Shown here one piece after another: positions 10,781 through 22,173 of a stretch of DNA of 64,000 nucleotides (position 1 is its first letter; each line of letters starts with the position of its first letter). The notes under the pieces are model-generated. The model saw nothing but the letters and a program-made list of their open reading frames with translations. It did not search any database and had not been told where the DNA came from. The translations under genes were made by a program, and so were the position numbers. The DNA lies in the NCBI GenBank assembly GCA_029532625.1, contig JARFXM010000004.1:4216001-4280000 (forward strand), written 5' to 3'. This stretch comes from Lomentospora prolificans (lineage: Eukaryota; Ascomycota; Sordariomycetes; Microascales; Microascaceae).

Positions 10781-12877
10781 ATGGGCACTCTAGCTTATCC
10801 GTCCCAGCCTTTGGTCCCAACAGAGAGCCCCTGCCCCACCCTTCTGAACACTGACGATGCCGACTACCTCGTCGACGTTCTTTGCGCCGAGAACAGCAAG
10901 ACGGAGACGGAGCTAGACGAGCAGCTCATATCAGAGGCCGCAGCTTTGGGTATCGACACGACACTGCCCGCAATAAATATCGAGAAGAGGATTGGATCGA
11001 GTCTCGATTCCCTCATCAACTCCTTCTCCACCGATTCACAGACCCGCCCCACATCGAGAAGCACTTCGACATCTCAGTGCCCCTCCTCCACGCCCAATAG
11101 CCCTTCAGTGGCCGAGATCGCGATCCCAGCTAACCCTCGATGCTGGTCGGAAAGTCTAGGCTTTGAAATATACGATAAATATCTTTCCTACCTTGGGCCT
11201 AACATTACCCAACCAAAATACGTCAGGACCCAGGTCCCCGAGCACACAGACGCATCGCGCCCGAGGCGGGCTCCTTTCCCCAGGGGGACTAGTATAGCAA
11301 ATCTCAGGATCGGCCTGAGGGCCCGAATTTCTTGGAAGAAACAACGGCCGAATCCCTCGCGCAAAACGACGTGAGTAGCACAAATGGTCGCTGGTGGGCT
11401 ATCTCTGTCTGTCCGTACTAAATTGTCTTCCAGCTCGTGTGTCTGCTGTCGCGATGATTTCGCCCAATCCTGCGCCCTCCGTGACTTACCGTGTGGCCAT
11501 ACCTATTGCGGAGAATGTTTGAAGATCATGATAGATCAGGCAGCAGTGGATGAGTCCAAAATGCCACCACGATGCTGCACATTGCCGATCCCAAGCCCCG
11601 TACTTGCGGAGCTTTTGGACCGGGAAGCACAGGTTCTTTTCTTGAAGGCGGTGGTGCAATTCAGCACTCCGTGGGAATCACGGGTATTCTGCCCGAACAC
11701 AACCTGCGGGGAGTTTATCCCGCCGCGAAACAAGGTCGACCCAAAGCACCCCTTTGTCGTCGTCTGTCCAAAGTGCTCCACGAAAGCATGCTCGATGTGT
11801 AAGCGCGAAGCCCATCAACGGGGCCAAGATTGCCCTGACGACTGGGACTTGGATGCAGTTTTGAAAATCGGAGAGAAGTCGGGATGGAGGAGATGCTATA
11901 GGTGCCGCACTCTGGTCGAACTGGCGCAGGGGTGCACCCATATGACCTGTCGGTGTAAGGCACAGTTCTGTTACATATGCGGCGCCGTTTGGGATCCCAC
12001 TGTAGGATGTCCGAACTTCTGCAACGGCGAAGAAGAGCTGGAAAGAAGGCAGGCTGAAGAGGCTGCTAGAGTCGCTGAAAGGGAGGCCGAGAAGGAGGCA
12101 AGAGAAGCGGCTGCCGCGGCGGAAGCAATTGAGCAACAAGACGCCAGAGAGCGCACCGCAAACAGTTCAGAATTTTTACAGCTTGTGGATGAACAAGCCT
12201 CGGAGTTTGAGAGATTCCAAGCGTTCATAAGGAAGCGGCGGGATGTGATGTGGGCGAGGCAGCTACAGAAGAAACTCGCATTGTCCGACAAATTCTCAGA
12301 TCAGATGGAGAAGATGAAGGATCGTCATGCGAAAACCGTGACGCACTTGGAAGACCGCCAGCTTGCGGCAGAGATGGATCTTCGGGAAACGCTCGAACAA
12401 AGCGAGAGGAGCATTCGCATCCGCTTAAAATATATGGAGGCGTACTGCGATAAGCTAGGCCAAAGCACCGACTCCGACATGCCACCTAGAGTGGTAACGG
12501 AACGAGACCTACGCGAGCTTGGAAAACAGTATAATTTACGTGATGGTATGGAGCGGCTCCATACTGCAAAGATTAACGTCCTGCGCGACCGCCAGCTCAA
12601 GGCCATGGAAGAACTCGTCGAGCGCCAGGAAGAAGAGTGGCAGAAGCTCCTTAGCAAGAGGGATGAAGAGATTGAAAATCTGGCGGCCGAGTTTGCTCTC
12701 GAGGAAGATATGCTTGCACGGGAATTTGGCCTGCGGCAGACGAAGCTTCAATGGCGGTGGAATCTGCAGGTGGAGATCCTCCGTGGAAAGCTGGAGGAGG
12801 AGCACAAAGTCAAGTACGCCTCTATTCCCATCCCCCGGTGGCCTCCTGAGTGCTCCGTGTCGGAGGATCTGGATTAA
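10781..12877 (+). CDS. RBR (RING-IBR-RING) E3 ubiquitin ligase
   Basis: Two exons, 10781-11370 and 11434-12877, give 677 residues; the 63-base intron (GTGAGT...CAG) falls just before RING1. The N-terminal ~195 residues are Ser/Thr-rich and unstructured. RING1 starts at CVCCRDDF (~199) and includes CGHTYCGECL. The IBR spans ~283-329 (CPNTTCGEF, CPKCSTKACSMC). RING2/Rcat is ~352-382 (CYRCRTLVELAQGCTHMTC, then FCYICG). The Cys of HMTC is in the position of the catalytic thioester cysteine of HHARI/parkin-type ligases, so the enzyme should work by the RING-HECT hybrid mechanism. The remaining ~270 residues are highly charged (Glu/Arg/Lys) and predicted coiled coil. Many such RBR proteins of unknown substrate occur in filamentous fungi; substrate and location cannot be inferred here. 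Confidence 0.92.
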
Positions 12878-13716
12878 GGAGCTTGTAGCACTAGCAGCGG
12901 TAGCAGCACGCAGCCGGCTCATTAGTGCCAAGCTGTGGTCCGAAGGAACGATACCCGTGCCCTTTCAAATAGGGGTTTTTAATAGGGTGATAGCCTTGAT
13001 TACTGTATATGAAGTATCTGTCGGCGATGCCTAGCCATGTGCTTTCTTTTGTCGAAGGCGTTTTGATGTATTTGATACCACCTAGAGAGCAGTGTTCTTG
13101 AAATTGACTTTTTCCCCCCCTCTCAAAGCCCCGTCTTGCGCCCTCCATCGTCGTCATTGAATCAATCACATGGGCTGTCAGCCGCTAGCATCGATTGATG
13201 AGTGAGGAGCACAGATCTACTGGTGCCGAAAACCTTAGCTTGAGGGCCCGACTGATGTATCGAATTTTCAATTTCGATACAGCCTAGATTCTCCTCTTAA
13301 GATAATCGAAAAATTGATGGAAAGTCTCCACGGTTTTGTCAGTCTAAAATTCTCTCCAGGATTTGCGGAAGATGATGGCGGTCTTGACCCGCATACAACC
13401 GAGGCTTCGCACGCGGCGGCCAAGCCTTGTTGGGAATGAGTCCACAGAGCCGAGCGCTCGAACGGAATCCCGAAGGGGGCCGAGAATGCCCTCCAGTTCT
13501 CCTACCCGCCTCCCACAGACCGTCATTGGCGTGTACTTGTATAAAAGCCCACCCCACCCACACCCCCTCCAGCGTCAAGCTCCCCCAGAAAGTTTGGAGT
13601 TTCCCTCAACAATTGACATACGCACACACGCGGTGAAAGAGAACAAAAAAAAATTGCCGACGAAGGGGTCCTGGAGAAACGGACCACGAAGTTGAGGAAT
13701 TGATCAACAAGGAATC
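12878..13716. other. Intergenic region, prpD promoter side
   Basis: This is the 3' flank of the RBR gene and the promoter and leader of the methylcitrate dehydratase gene. A TATA-like GTATAAAAG lies near 13,539-13,547, ~170 bases before the start codon, followed by a CACCCC-rich leader. No other gene is seen. Confidence 0.5.
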
Positions 13717-15584
13717 ATGTCTGCCGTCAATCGCAGCCTTCGAGCAGTTTCCCGCAGAATCTCGGTCCCCAAACGGAGCACCACCTCACTGACCTGTGCC
13801 ACCGCCGCTGGTTACAGACGCTGCATTGCTGTTGCGCCGAGAGTCGGAGTTTCCAGCTTCTCTACCAGTGCTCGGAGCCAGAGCTCCTTCGCCGCACCCA
13901 TGGAGGGAAACAGGGAATACGATCCCGAGATCACTGATATTGCCAACTATGTGCATAATCAGAAGATCGACTCGGAGCTAGCTGTGAGTGCCTTTATCCT
14001 TGCACCTCCTGCCCCTCGCTTCTCCGGCTTGCCTCGGCCGCGACAACCCTTTCCCCGAAGGTCTAAAAGCCCAATTGACTCTCCAATCGCAAAACGACTA
14101 ACTTTGTTTATCGACTATTAGTTCGACACTGCCAGGTGGGTGTTCATCGACACCCTCGGCTGCGGTCTTGAGGCCCTCAAGTTCAGCGAGTGCACCAAGC
14201 TTCTCGGCCCCGTCGTTCCCGGAACCGTTGTCCCCAATGGTACTCGCGTTCCCGGCACCCCCTTCGTCCTCGACCCCGTCAACGGTGCCTTCAACATCGG
14301 TGCCATGATCCGATGGCTCGACTACAATGACTGCTGGTTGGCCGCCGAGTGGGGCCATCCCTCCGACAACCTCGGTGCTATCCTCGCTGTGGCCGACTGG
14401 ATCACCAGGACCAACAAGGCTGGCGGCAACATTGCCGGGGGCAAGACCTTCACCATCCGTGACGTTCTCGAGGCCATGATCAAGGCCCACGAGATCCAGG
14501 GTTGCCTTGCCCTCCTCAACTCGTACAACCGAGTTGGTCTCGACCACGTCGTCCTCGTCAAGGTTGCCTCTACTGCTGTCGTCTCCAAGATGCTCGGCCT
14601 CACCGAGTCTCAGACCGCCGACGCCGTTACCCAGGCCTGGGTTGACGGCCAGTCCCTGAGGACCTACAGGCACTCCCCCAACACCATGTCTCGAAAGAGC
14701 TGGGCAGCTGGTGATGCCTGCCAGCGTGCTGTGAACCTTGCCCTCAAAGTTCTCAAGGGTGAGAAGGGTATCCCTACCGTTCTCTCCGCTCCTACTTGGG
14801 GTTTCTACGACGTCCTCTTCAAGGGCAACAAGTTCCAGTTCCAGAGGCCCTACGGCAGCTACGTCATGGAGAACGTCCTCTTCAAGGTCTCTTACCCTGG
14901 TGAGTTTCAAACCGATCAACCCCTGAAGACCACCTAGAAGATCACAAGTTACTGACTTGTTCTCCCCCTCCAGCTGAGTTCCACTCCCAGACCGCCGTGG
15001 AGGCCTGTGAGAAGATCCACGCCACCCTCAAGGCGCAGGGCAAGTCTGCCGCCGACATCAAGGCCATCACCTGCCGAACCCACGAGGCCTGCGTCCGCAT
15101 CATCGACAAGCAGTTTAAGCCCATGGACAACTTCGCCGACCGTGATCACTGCATCCAGTACATGTGCTCCGTCATGCTCGTCTTTGGCCGCCTCGAGGCC
15201 ACCGACTACGTTGACGGCTCCGAGGCCGCCACCTCTCCCCTCGTCGACTCCCTCCGCAAGCGCATCAGCTGCGTCGAAGACCCCCAGTTCACCAAGGACT
15301 ATCACAACCCCGAGCTCCGAACCATCTCCAACGCTCTCACCGTCGAGCTCAACGACGGCACCTTCCTCCCCGAAGTCGTCGTCGAGGCGCCCCTCGGCCA
15401 CAGGCTCAGGAGGGAGGAAGCCAAGCCCGAGATCCTCAAGAAGTATCAGAGGCACTTGACCCCCCATTACTCTGCTGACAAGGTCAAGAACTTGGTCGAC
15501 CTTAGTCTCGACGGCAAGAAGTTGGATGCTATGAGTGTTGATGAGTATGTTGATCTTTACGTTGTCAAGGACAAGCAGTTTTAA
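13717..15584 (+). CDS. prpD: Mitochondrial 2-methylcitrate dehydratase (MmgE/PrpD family)
   Basis: Exons 13717-13983, 14122-14899 and 14974-15584 encode 551 residues. The enzyme dehydrates 2-methylcitrate to 2-methyl-cis-aconitate in the methylcitrate cycle, which detoxifies propionyl-CoA from odd-chain fatty acids, Val, Ile and Met. The N-terminal ~60 residues are rich in Arg, Ser and Ala without acids (MSAVNRSLRAVSRRISVPKR), a typical mitochondrial presequence. Family hallmarks follow: FDTARWVFIDTLGCGLEAL, the active-site region MIRWLDYNDCW with GHPSDNLGAI, TYRHSPNTMSRKSWAAGDAC, and the C-terminal DRDHCIQYM segment. Codon use is strongly biased to C-ending codons, suggesting high expression. 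It sits alone; the other cycle genes are not in the window. An antisense 273-codon frame inside it is a codon-bias shadow. Confidence 0.95.
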
Positions 15585-16040
15585 ATGGCGCAGGGATGAA
15601 AAGATAGATGTTTAGTAAGTATATTGCATATGTGTGAACGGAAAATAAATTACTATTTCTCTCATTACGCTCTACCGTGCCTTCGTCTTCACATATCGCT
15701 GGATCGTAATTGAGCTGAGAGGCCCAAGAAATGCCAATGCTTGGCTCGTCGTCATCATGTCTAAAAAGGAGTGGTCTGGGCCTCGGTTATCCGGGCACCT
15801 GGTTGCGGATAGTTGATTTGGTATAATTCCAGGTCTGTGGAAGAAAAAAAAACCCCGCGTCGACTCCATATTGTGGAATTTCGAAAAGGAGGTAGAAGGT
15901 GGGAACGGAGTTGAATGGGTGAAAAAGGGAACGGCAATGGTCCGTTAGGTTCGCCTATCCCGAAAATGAAGCCGACCTGGGTTCTCTTGGTCAAGTCGAT
16001 GCGGAAAGAGGTGTCCAGATAAGCCCCTTTTGCAGCTCGT
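15585..16040. other. Convergent 3' flank
   Basis: These 456 bases separate the 3' ends of prpD (+) and the beta-propeller gene (-). AATAAA at ~15,643-15,651 (within GAAAATAAATTAC) is a candidate polyadenylation signal for prpD. Nothing else is seen. Confidence 0.5.
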
Positions 16041-16985
16041 CTAACACACCTTGACCGCTACGATTTTCGCCTCCGTAGTCACATCACCTGGGTCGGGGAA
16101 GGCGCCATTTCCCATGGTTGAGACGTAGACGGTATCCCTATCTCTGCGGGTTCGCCCAAGCCGCGCCGATGTGCAGGACAGCAATTCGACGGAATTGGGC
16201 CCACCGGCAATCACGGTGACCGTCCCGTTTTGGGCGACCTTGACAACTTGGTTATTCCAAACCGCAGCGGCGTAGATCGTCCCGTCGTCCGCAATATCGA
16301 AGTCGTCAAGGGAGAGGTCTGCGGCGATCAGCTCGGCAGCGCCAATAGGCTGTGCATCTGCATCTACCGGGACGCGGTAGAGGCTTCCGGAGGCGCCGCT
16401 GACGAAGTAGACGGTCTCGTCAAAGACACGAATGCCATTGACAAGAGTGGTCTCCGGGATGTCAATGGCGACGTCCAAATCTCCAGTCTCAACATCGAGG
16501 AGATACACCACGTTTCCGGTAATATCACCCACTAGTACCCTCGTATCGTCCCAAGCAGCAATGCCGTTGAGGAAGCTGGCGTCCGGGACGCTTGCGACAA
16601 GCTCCGGGACGGGATCAGCGTTGCCCCAATTGACTGTCAAGTCTACCTTCCAGACAGCCAGAGACCCGGGGACAAAGCCGCCGGCCTGGAAGGAAAAGTT
16701 TCCGGCATTGAAGACGTAGACGTCGGGTGTTAGCTCCGTTATACCAGTGGCACTAAGAGCTTCAGGGATGGTGAAGAGAGGCGAGCCGGTTTTTTGGCGG
16801 GGGTCAATGTGCCAAATTTGAGGATCGTCCATACGGGTGGCCAGGATGGTGCCGGAGGGGCGGACGACAAGGTTCTCGAACCACGGCCCGATCGTGTCGG
16901 TCTCATAGACGACAGACACCTTGGGGCCGCTCCGCCCTAGAGCGGCCGGGACAGTGATGAGTGAGATGAGAGACTGCAGACGCAT
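16041..16985 (-). CDS. Secreted SMP-30/gluconolactonase-like six-bladed beta-propeller protein
   Basis: One exon encodes 314 residues. I use the ATG at 16985 (MRLQSLISLITVPAALGRS), which opens with a short basic region and a hydrophobic core, a clear secretion signal. Codons upstream to 17012 are open but start with TTG, and a TATA box sits only 12 bases above that. The mature chain shows repeated blade-like segments: LVVRPSGTILATRMDDPQIW, NGIAAWDDTRVLVGDITGNV, NGIRVFDETVYFVSGASGSL and DDFDIADDGTIYAAAVWNNQ. These are typical of the SMP-30/LRE-like fold common in fungal secretomes and biosynthetic clusters. The substrate is unknown; a lactonase or strictosidine synthase-like role is only a family guess. 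No cluster genes flank it. Confidence 0.8.
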   Translation of the reverse strand: MRLQSLISLITVPAALGRSGPKVSVVYETDTIGPWFENLVVRPSGTILATRMDDPQIWHIDPRQKTGSPLFTIPEALSATGITELTPDVYVFNAGNFSFQAGGFVPGSLAVWKVDLTVNWGNADPVPELVASVPDASFLNGIAAWDDTRVLVGDITGNVVYLLDVETGDLDVAIDIPETTLVNGIRVFDETVYFVSGASGSLYRVPVDADAQPIGAAELIAADLSLDDFDIADDGTIYAAAVWNNQVVKVAQNGTVTVIAGGPNSVELLSCTSARLGRTRRDRDTVYVSTMGNGAFPDPGDVTTEAKIVAVKVC

Positions 16986-18118
16986 AATGAAATGATGAAT
17001 AGTATGGATCAATATAAACTCTCTTTATATCCAGAGGCTACGGAGAGAGAGAGGATGAAGGAAAACGAAGGGGCGGTGCCTCGTTCTATATATCTTCAAC
17101 CTCGGCGGACCCCTGCCTTGTTGCTGCGGGCTCCGCGAATGTGACCTCTTGATGCCGGGCGCATTCTCGCGGCTTCTGGGCCCTTGGTCCCACGGTCTCG
17201 GTGCGGAGAAGCTATCGTCAACATGCCGCCAAGCCTGAACCCTGGCCCCGGTTCTGCGCCATTCAGAGCTATTTCAGGTTGATTCTGACAGGCGCAGCCA
17301 CCCGCTTGGACTCGGGGAAGAGTAGTCATATCTTTATGACCTGGCAGATGCATCAATAATGCGTTGCTAGGCTCAATGAGGGCTCGATGTCAAAGGATCG
17401 GTTCCCGACTTTTTATATTGCATGCATTTTTATCGATATCAGGCTAGACTATACGGGTACGTACCTCGGTACTGCGTTGAGAATAAAAATGCTACGATGG
17501 ATCCTTGGCCTGCGTGGGTGTTGGTTAGGTTGTCTTGTCAATCTCACCAGCAGGCGAACTGACCCCGCGACAGAGTTCATTAGTGGGGTTTGCAAATTGT
17601 TGCCAGCCAGCCAGCTGTCCGTTGAGCAACCAGAGCCTCTGGGCGGAGGGGGAACATATTTTCCATTGCAGCTATGATCCGGACAGAGAGTCAGCTAGCT
17701 ACCCACTAGAAAAAATCCCGTATTCAGATTTTAGATGACTTGATCGCCAAGTGCTCTTTCACAAGTATTAGATCGTTCTCCACCGCGTATCTGTTCCTGG
17801 CAGCCAAGCCACGCAATCATGCTACATCAAATGTAACTAGGGATTTTGGGTGGGACAAGCCGCGAATCCTCCGCTTCCCGTTGCCACCCGGTACAGCCTC
17901 CAGTGCCCTTTTTGCCTCCGCAGCACTGTCGTTTTCCGACCAAGTACCCTTAAAACGCCCTGCTCCTCCTGTATTCGTAGCCAACGTCTGGCCTGGGACA
18001 TCGACATTCCAACCAACAATCGACTTTTGTCTCACGTATTGGGACCACACTCGTTCAACATCAGTGCCTCCTTTGTCGCCGACTTTTCTCATTTCACGAG
18101 CCGACAGTATTTGCAAAC
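16986..18118. other. Divergent promoter region
   Basis: About 1.1 kb lie between the divergently transcribed beta-propeller (-) and SH3-protein (+) genes. Apart from TATA elements near 17,024 and 17,087 on the minus side, I see no gene. Short open frames (17,387-17,738; 17,740-18,135) carry no recognisable motif. Confidence 0.5.
17024..17029 (-). promoter_or_regulatory. TATA box of the secreted beta-propeller gene
   Basis: TATAAA on the minus strand lies 39 bases upstream of the chosen ATG at 16985. A second TATA-like run (TATATA) lies ~60 bases further up, near 17,087. Confidence 0.5.
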
Positions 18119-19055
18119 ATGGTCAGCATGGATAGGCAGGCGATCATCGAGTCGAACCGATCGATTCGCAATATCAAGAATGTACGTTGATCTTGAAACT
18201 ATTCCACACAAAAATTACCCGGTTACCTGAAAACATCTTTCTCGCCACGACAACTCGGCCGCACCACAACTTCCAGACGTACATGCTAATAATCTGCAGG
18301 AGCTTGAAAACCTCGTGGAGAAGGGCCTCATCGAGGACAATGCCTACGAAACTATCATGAACCTTCTCCCTGCCGAGAGTCCCCTCCACGGCGGTGGCGC
18401 CGTTGCGCGCAATCAATCGGCTACGCCTATAACCTCCGAAAAGGCAACCCCTCCGGCGAACAACCAAGCGGTCACTCAAGCCGCTCCTCCCCCAGCCTAC
18501 CACCAAACCGGGCCCCCAAGCCTTCCCATCCGCAACCAGGCTCCTCCTCCTCCTGCGCCGGCCAAACCGGTACTTGCTCACGCGCGAGCGCTCTACCGCT
18601 ACGACGGCCAGGATGCGCGAGACGTCAACTTCGACAAGGACGACCAGATTGCGATCCACGAGTACATGAACGCCGACTGGTGGATGGGCCGTAACCTGCG
18701 GACGGGGCAGGAGGGTATCTTCCCCAAGAACTACGTTATGATCGAGGAGCCTGAGAAGCCTGGCGCGCCTGGCCCCTCGGCGCCTATGAACCCTTACAAT
18801 GCGCATGTGCCGCCCATGGCTGTGGCTGAGGGTGGCCAAGGGGAGCACAAGGATCCTGGCCCGAGCAAGCTCGAGCAGGGCGGAAAGAAGTTTGGCAAGA
18901 AGTGAGTATCCCCGATTCCGTCAATTCCAAACTGGGTCGGCGTCTGGAAACGAGAAAAGAAAAGCACGCTGACGATGGCTTTTAGGCTTGGTAATGCTGC
19001 CATCTTTGGTGCTGGTGCCACGATAGGAAGCAACATTGTCAACAGCATCTTCTAG
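18119..19055 (+). CDS. lsb1: Lsb1/Pin3-type SH3 protein (Las17-binding)
   Basis: Exons 18119-18181, 18300-18901 and 18986-19055 give 244 residues. The N-terminal helix NRSIRNIKNELENLVEKGLI followed by AYETIMNLLP matches the conserved start of yeast Lsb1 and Lsb2/Pin3. A Pro/Ala-rich linker leads to one SH3 domain at about residues 112-165 (ALYRYDG, NADWWMG, GIFPKNYV). The C-terminus is Gly-rich and ends in a short hydrophobic segment added by exon 3 (AIFGAGATIGSNIVNSIF). In yeast these proteins bind the polyproline region of Las17 and restrain Arp2/3-driven actin polymerisation; Pin3 also modulates prion formation. The likely partner gene las17 is ~15 kb away in this window. Yeast proteins lack the glycine tail, which is usual in filamentous fungi. 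Confidence 0.88.
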
Positions 19056-19765
19056 ATCACCAATGCTGACCGTATCTCGAAGTTAATGGGAATGGGAACG
19101 AAAACAAATGCCGTTTCCTCGTTGGTAGTTACTAATATTGGGTTTACATTTATGCTGGGAAAAGGATAGTGGTAGGGTCGGCGTTTTGTGATTTCTTCTA
19201 TAATAGCTAGCATGAATGACCTACGAGGACGAACTGCTTCCTTCATTCCATTACCTTGGCTGATAAAAGACTCGCGTGCTTAGTCGGGCTTCCCGGTGAT
19301 CTCACCAACTCCCAAGGCCATGGGAGACATCTGACTGTGATATGTGGATTGTGTTGAGCCTTGCTTTGTTTAAATTAGATTGGTGAGAGCAGATGAGAAA
19401 AAATCATAGGGAGTCAGGCTTCCCTGCAGCTAGTTTAAGTAAATAGAAGTTCTTCATGTCTTCTTGTGCTCTGATATGTGAAACTAGAATATTGTATGGT
19501 GAGGTACTCTTCTAGTGGGAAGGTGCAAGCAAGATTCACGGTAGGTACAGCTGATCCCGCTAACTCTGATGGTGGGGCCGTGGCGATGGTCCATGAACAA
19601 CTAAGCTTCCTTTCTCTTTCCCATAGCACTGGCAGCGATTGCATTGTCAACAGTGGCAGTCCCTTGACGGTCTCCTGAGGATACGGCTTCCGACTGCCTA
19701 TTGTTTCTCTTTATACCGTTTCCTTCCTTTCGTCCCTGGGCTGGTTCTGTGGTGGAATCGCAAAC
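19056..19765. other. Intergenic region
   Basis: This is the 3' flank of the SH3 gene and promoter of the glycosylase gene. Short open frames only; I see nothing with a motif. Confidence 0.5.
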
Positions 19766-21209
19766 ATGCGGACGAGGTCTGCTGCGAGGAAATACGAACA
19801 AGGAGAGAATAGGACGATAGATTCACCACATGAAATCGAAGAGAAAAGACCTCGGAAGAGTGCCCGGTTCAAGGGCCCGGCACAGCCGGTCCGCCGGGGA
19901 TGGGAGGTGTTGCCACACAATCTCGGGAGCGCCCAGCAGCCTGTGAGTGGGGATGCGAGACTTGGTGCCGTTAAGGACGGCCAGGTTGTAAGTGACCCAT
20001 TGGTGAAGCTCGATAGAAAGAGCCAGTCCTGTCGGATGGGGGATTTGCACAGCTAATTTCGAAAATATACGCAAGTTTTCGGGGCTTGATACATTGACCC
20101 GGGTCCCTTCAACCGATACGAGCCTTGATGAGGATGAAAGCACTCCATGCCAACTACAATCCAATCCTCAAGTGCAGTTCTCTTTAAAAGCTGAGGACGT
20201 TCCATCTGTTCAAATTGCTCCACTAAGTCTAGACGAACCGAATGGTAAGAATGGAGTACCTGCGGCCCCCAAGCGGATGCGAAGAAAGACCAAGGATAAT
20301 CCATACGGGCTCTTGTTTGGGAGAACGCCATTCCCTCATTGGCAGAGTCCAAGCCCGGAGGAATGCGAAGTCGTCCATCAGTTATTGACTGAGCTTCACG
20401 GGGAAGCCAAAGCACCTTCAACAATTCCATCACCGTCACTCACGGTGGCGGGTTGCGGTGAGGTTCCTTCCGTACTAGACGCCCTCTTGCGAACGCTCCT
20501 GAGTGCTGCGACAACCATGAAGGCGGCAAACGAAGCCTTCAATGCACTCGTCAAGAAGTATGGCATCGTTGAGACAGAGGTGGGGGTGGCAAGCGTCGAC
20601 TGGGGCAAGGTTAGGCTGTCTTCTGTGCAAGAACTCGCCGTTACCATCAAGCGAGCAGGACTTGCGAATGGTAAGGCTGCCGATATAAAAAAAATCCTGG
20701 ATATGGTTTGGGACGAGCGTGGAGAGTTATCGCTCGATCACCTGCACAGCAAATCGGCTTCGGAGGCCATGAACGAGTTGGTTAGATACCCTCGAATTGG
20801 GGTTAAAACGGCTGCTTGTGTCATCCTCTTCTGCCTCCAAATGCCATGCTTTGCCGTGGACACACATGTTCATCGGTTGTGCAAATGGCTGAGATGGGTA
20901 CCTCAGACGGCTTCATCTGAGTTGACCTTTTGGCATTGCGAGTATCTCGTTCCGGATCACTTGAAATACGGCTTGCATCAACTTTTCATCCGACATGGCC
21001 AGACTTGTGATAGATGTCGAGCCAATACAGCTGTGGGAACTGAAGGCTGGGAGGCAGCAACCTGTGTTCTTGAACATCTCCTGGAGAGGAACAAACCGAA
21101 GCGTAGCCCGAGGCGTACTTCAAAGCCGAAAGTTGGGAATAATTCGCGAAATTCACCTTCAAAGAAGAATGGGGATGGTACTGAGGAGGAAAGGGCCATG
21201 ATGGTGTAG
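19766..21209 (+). CDS. HhH-GPD superfamily DNA glycosylase (endonuclease III-like)
   Basis: Exons 19766-19942 and 20076-21209 give 436 residues; the 133-base intron has donor GTGAGT and a CTAAT branch. The N-terminus is basic and nuclear-looking (MRTRSAARKYEQ, EKRPRKSARFKG). The glycosylase core occupies about 150-380. The helix-hairpin-helix is YPRIGVKTAACVILF (~297), with the Lys of GVKTA where bifunctional glycosylases carry their Schiff-base lysine. The catalytic Asp lies in AVDTHVHRL (~320). The KWLRWVP segment resembles the plant DEMETER/ROS1 branch as well as endonuclease III. The iron-sulfur loop is incomplete: only TCDRC plus one distant Cys is visible instead of C-x6-C-x2-C-x5-C. 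The tail is Lys/Arg/Ser-rich. The role is base excision repair; the base specificity cannot be read. Confidence 0.85.
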
Positions 21210-22173
21210 CCTTTATTTGCAGCCCTGGGCTCGTGTGAAAGACTGCAAGGCCAGTTTTTCGGTCTATTTTTACGACGAGTCGAGTTTGCCCATTGATTGA
21301 TCCTAAGAACCATTGATGGCGGGGCCCTAGTCTTTTGTGGGCGCTATAATGAGTTTGTACATCTGCTTAGAAAAGTTATATGAAGTGACATCCACCTGTC
21401 TTTCAAACACAGTTACAAGGGTCTTAAGTAACCCACTTGAATTTTGCTCGCAAGTGCATTGCGCTACCGCGACGAACGCGTGCACCTCACGATGGTCACC
21501 TCTATACCTTTTAACCTGAACCCTTCCTGCTCTACTACAGAAGTCCTCCCTCCTATCTCCTTTCCTATTTCCCCTTCTATACCTTCCCTTTCTTCTTATC
21601 AGGGTACATGAGCTGTTCCTGTTTCTTAGTTTAGTTGTCTAGTGCAAATGTGGGAGAATTGATAGCGCCTGGTCCTCCTTTTCCTGATACAGAGGTGGCG
21701 GAACGCAACCTCTTTTGGAGATAGTAAGTTTGCATCGTAGGACCTCTACCACGTTTGACCATGTTCCCATAGCTACTGATTAGCTTGAGGCCATCTCTCC
21801 TTCCATTTGTTCCATGTTTCTCCTCTGCAACATCCTATTCGAGTCCTGGTTTCAATCTTGGCAGCTCTAAACCTTACTTCTGCCATCATCTCCCTTCCTC
21901 TCGTGGCACGCTCAAGGAGAAGCATTCCGCCAGGTTGAGAGGGATCGAAGGCTAATTGATACTCAGAGAAAAAACCTCGACATAGCATCTCTCGGCCTCG
22001 TGGCCATCTACTAGAAGTTGCCTTGCTCTTGACTCGACTACCCACCCGACACCTCATGATTTTCCGCAGCCTCCCATCGATCTGACCCGATCTTGTTCCC
22101 TTCGATACCGAGCGACCCTCCTCTATTCACATCTCCTGGTATGTCTTCATGCTGAGTGTGGACTCCTGAGACC
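21210..22173. other. SEN1 promoter region
   Basis: A strongly pyrimidine-rich run on the plus strand (~21,520-21,600) is typical of fungal housekeeping promoters. No gene is supported. Confidence 0.5.

Noticed and set aside
14098..14919. 273-codon minus-strand frame inside prpD
   Set aside because: Lies opposite exon 2 of a gene with strong C-ending codon bias; no motif; a shadow.
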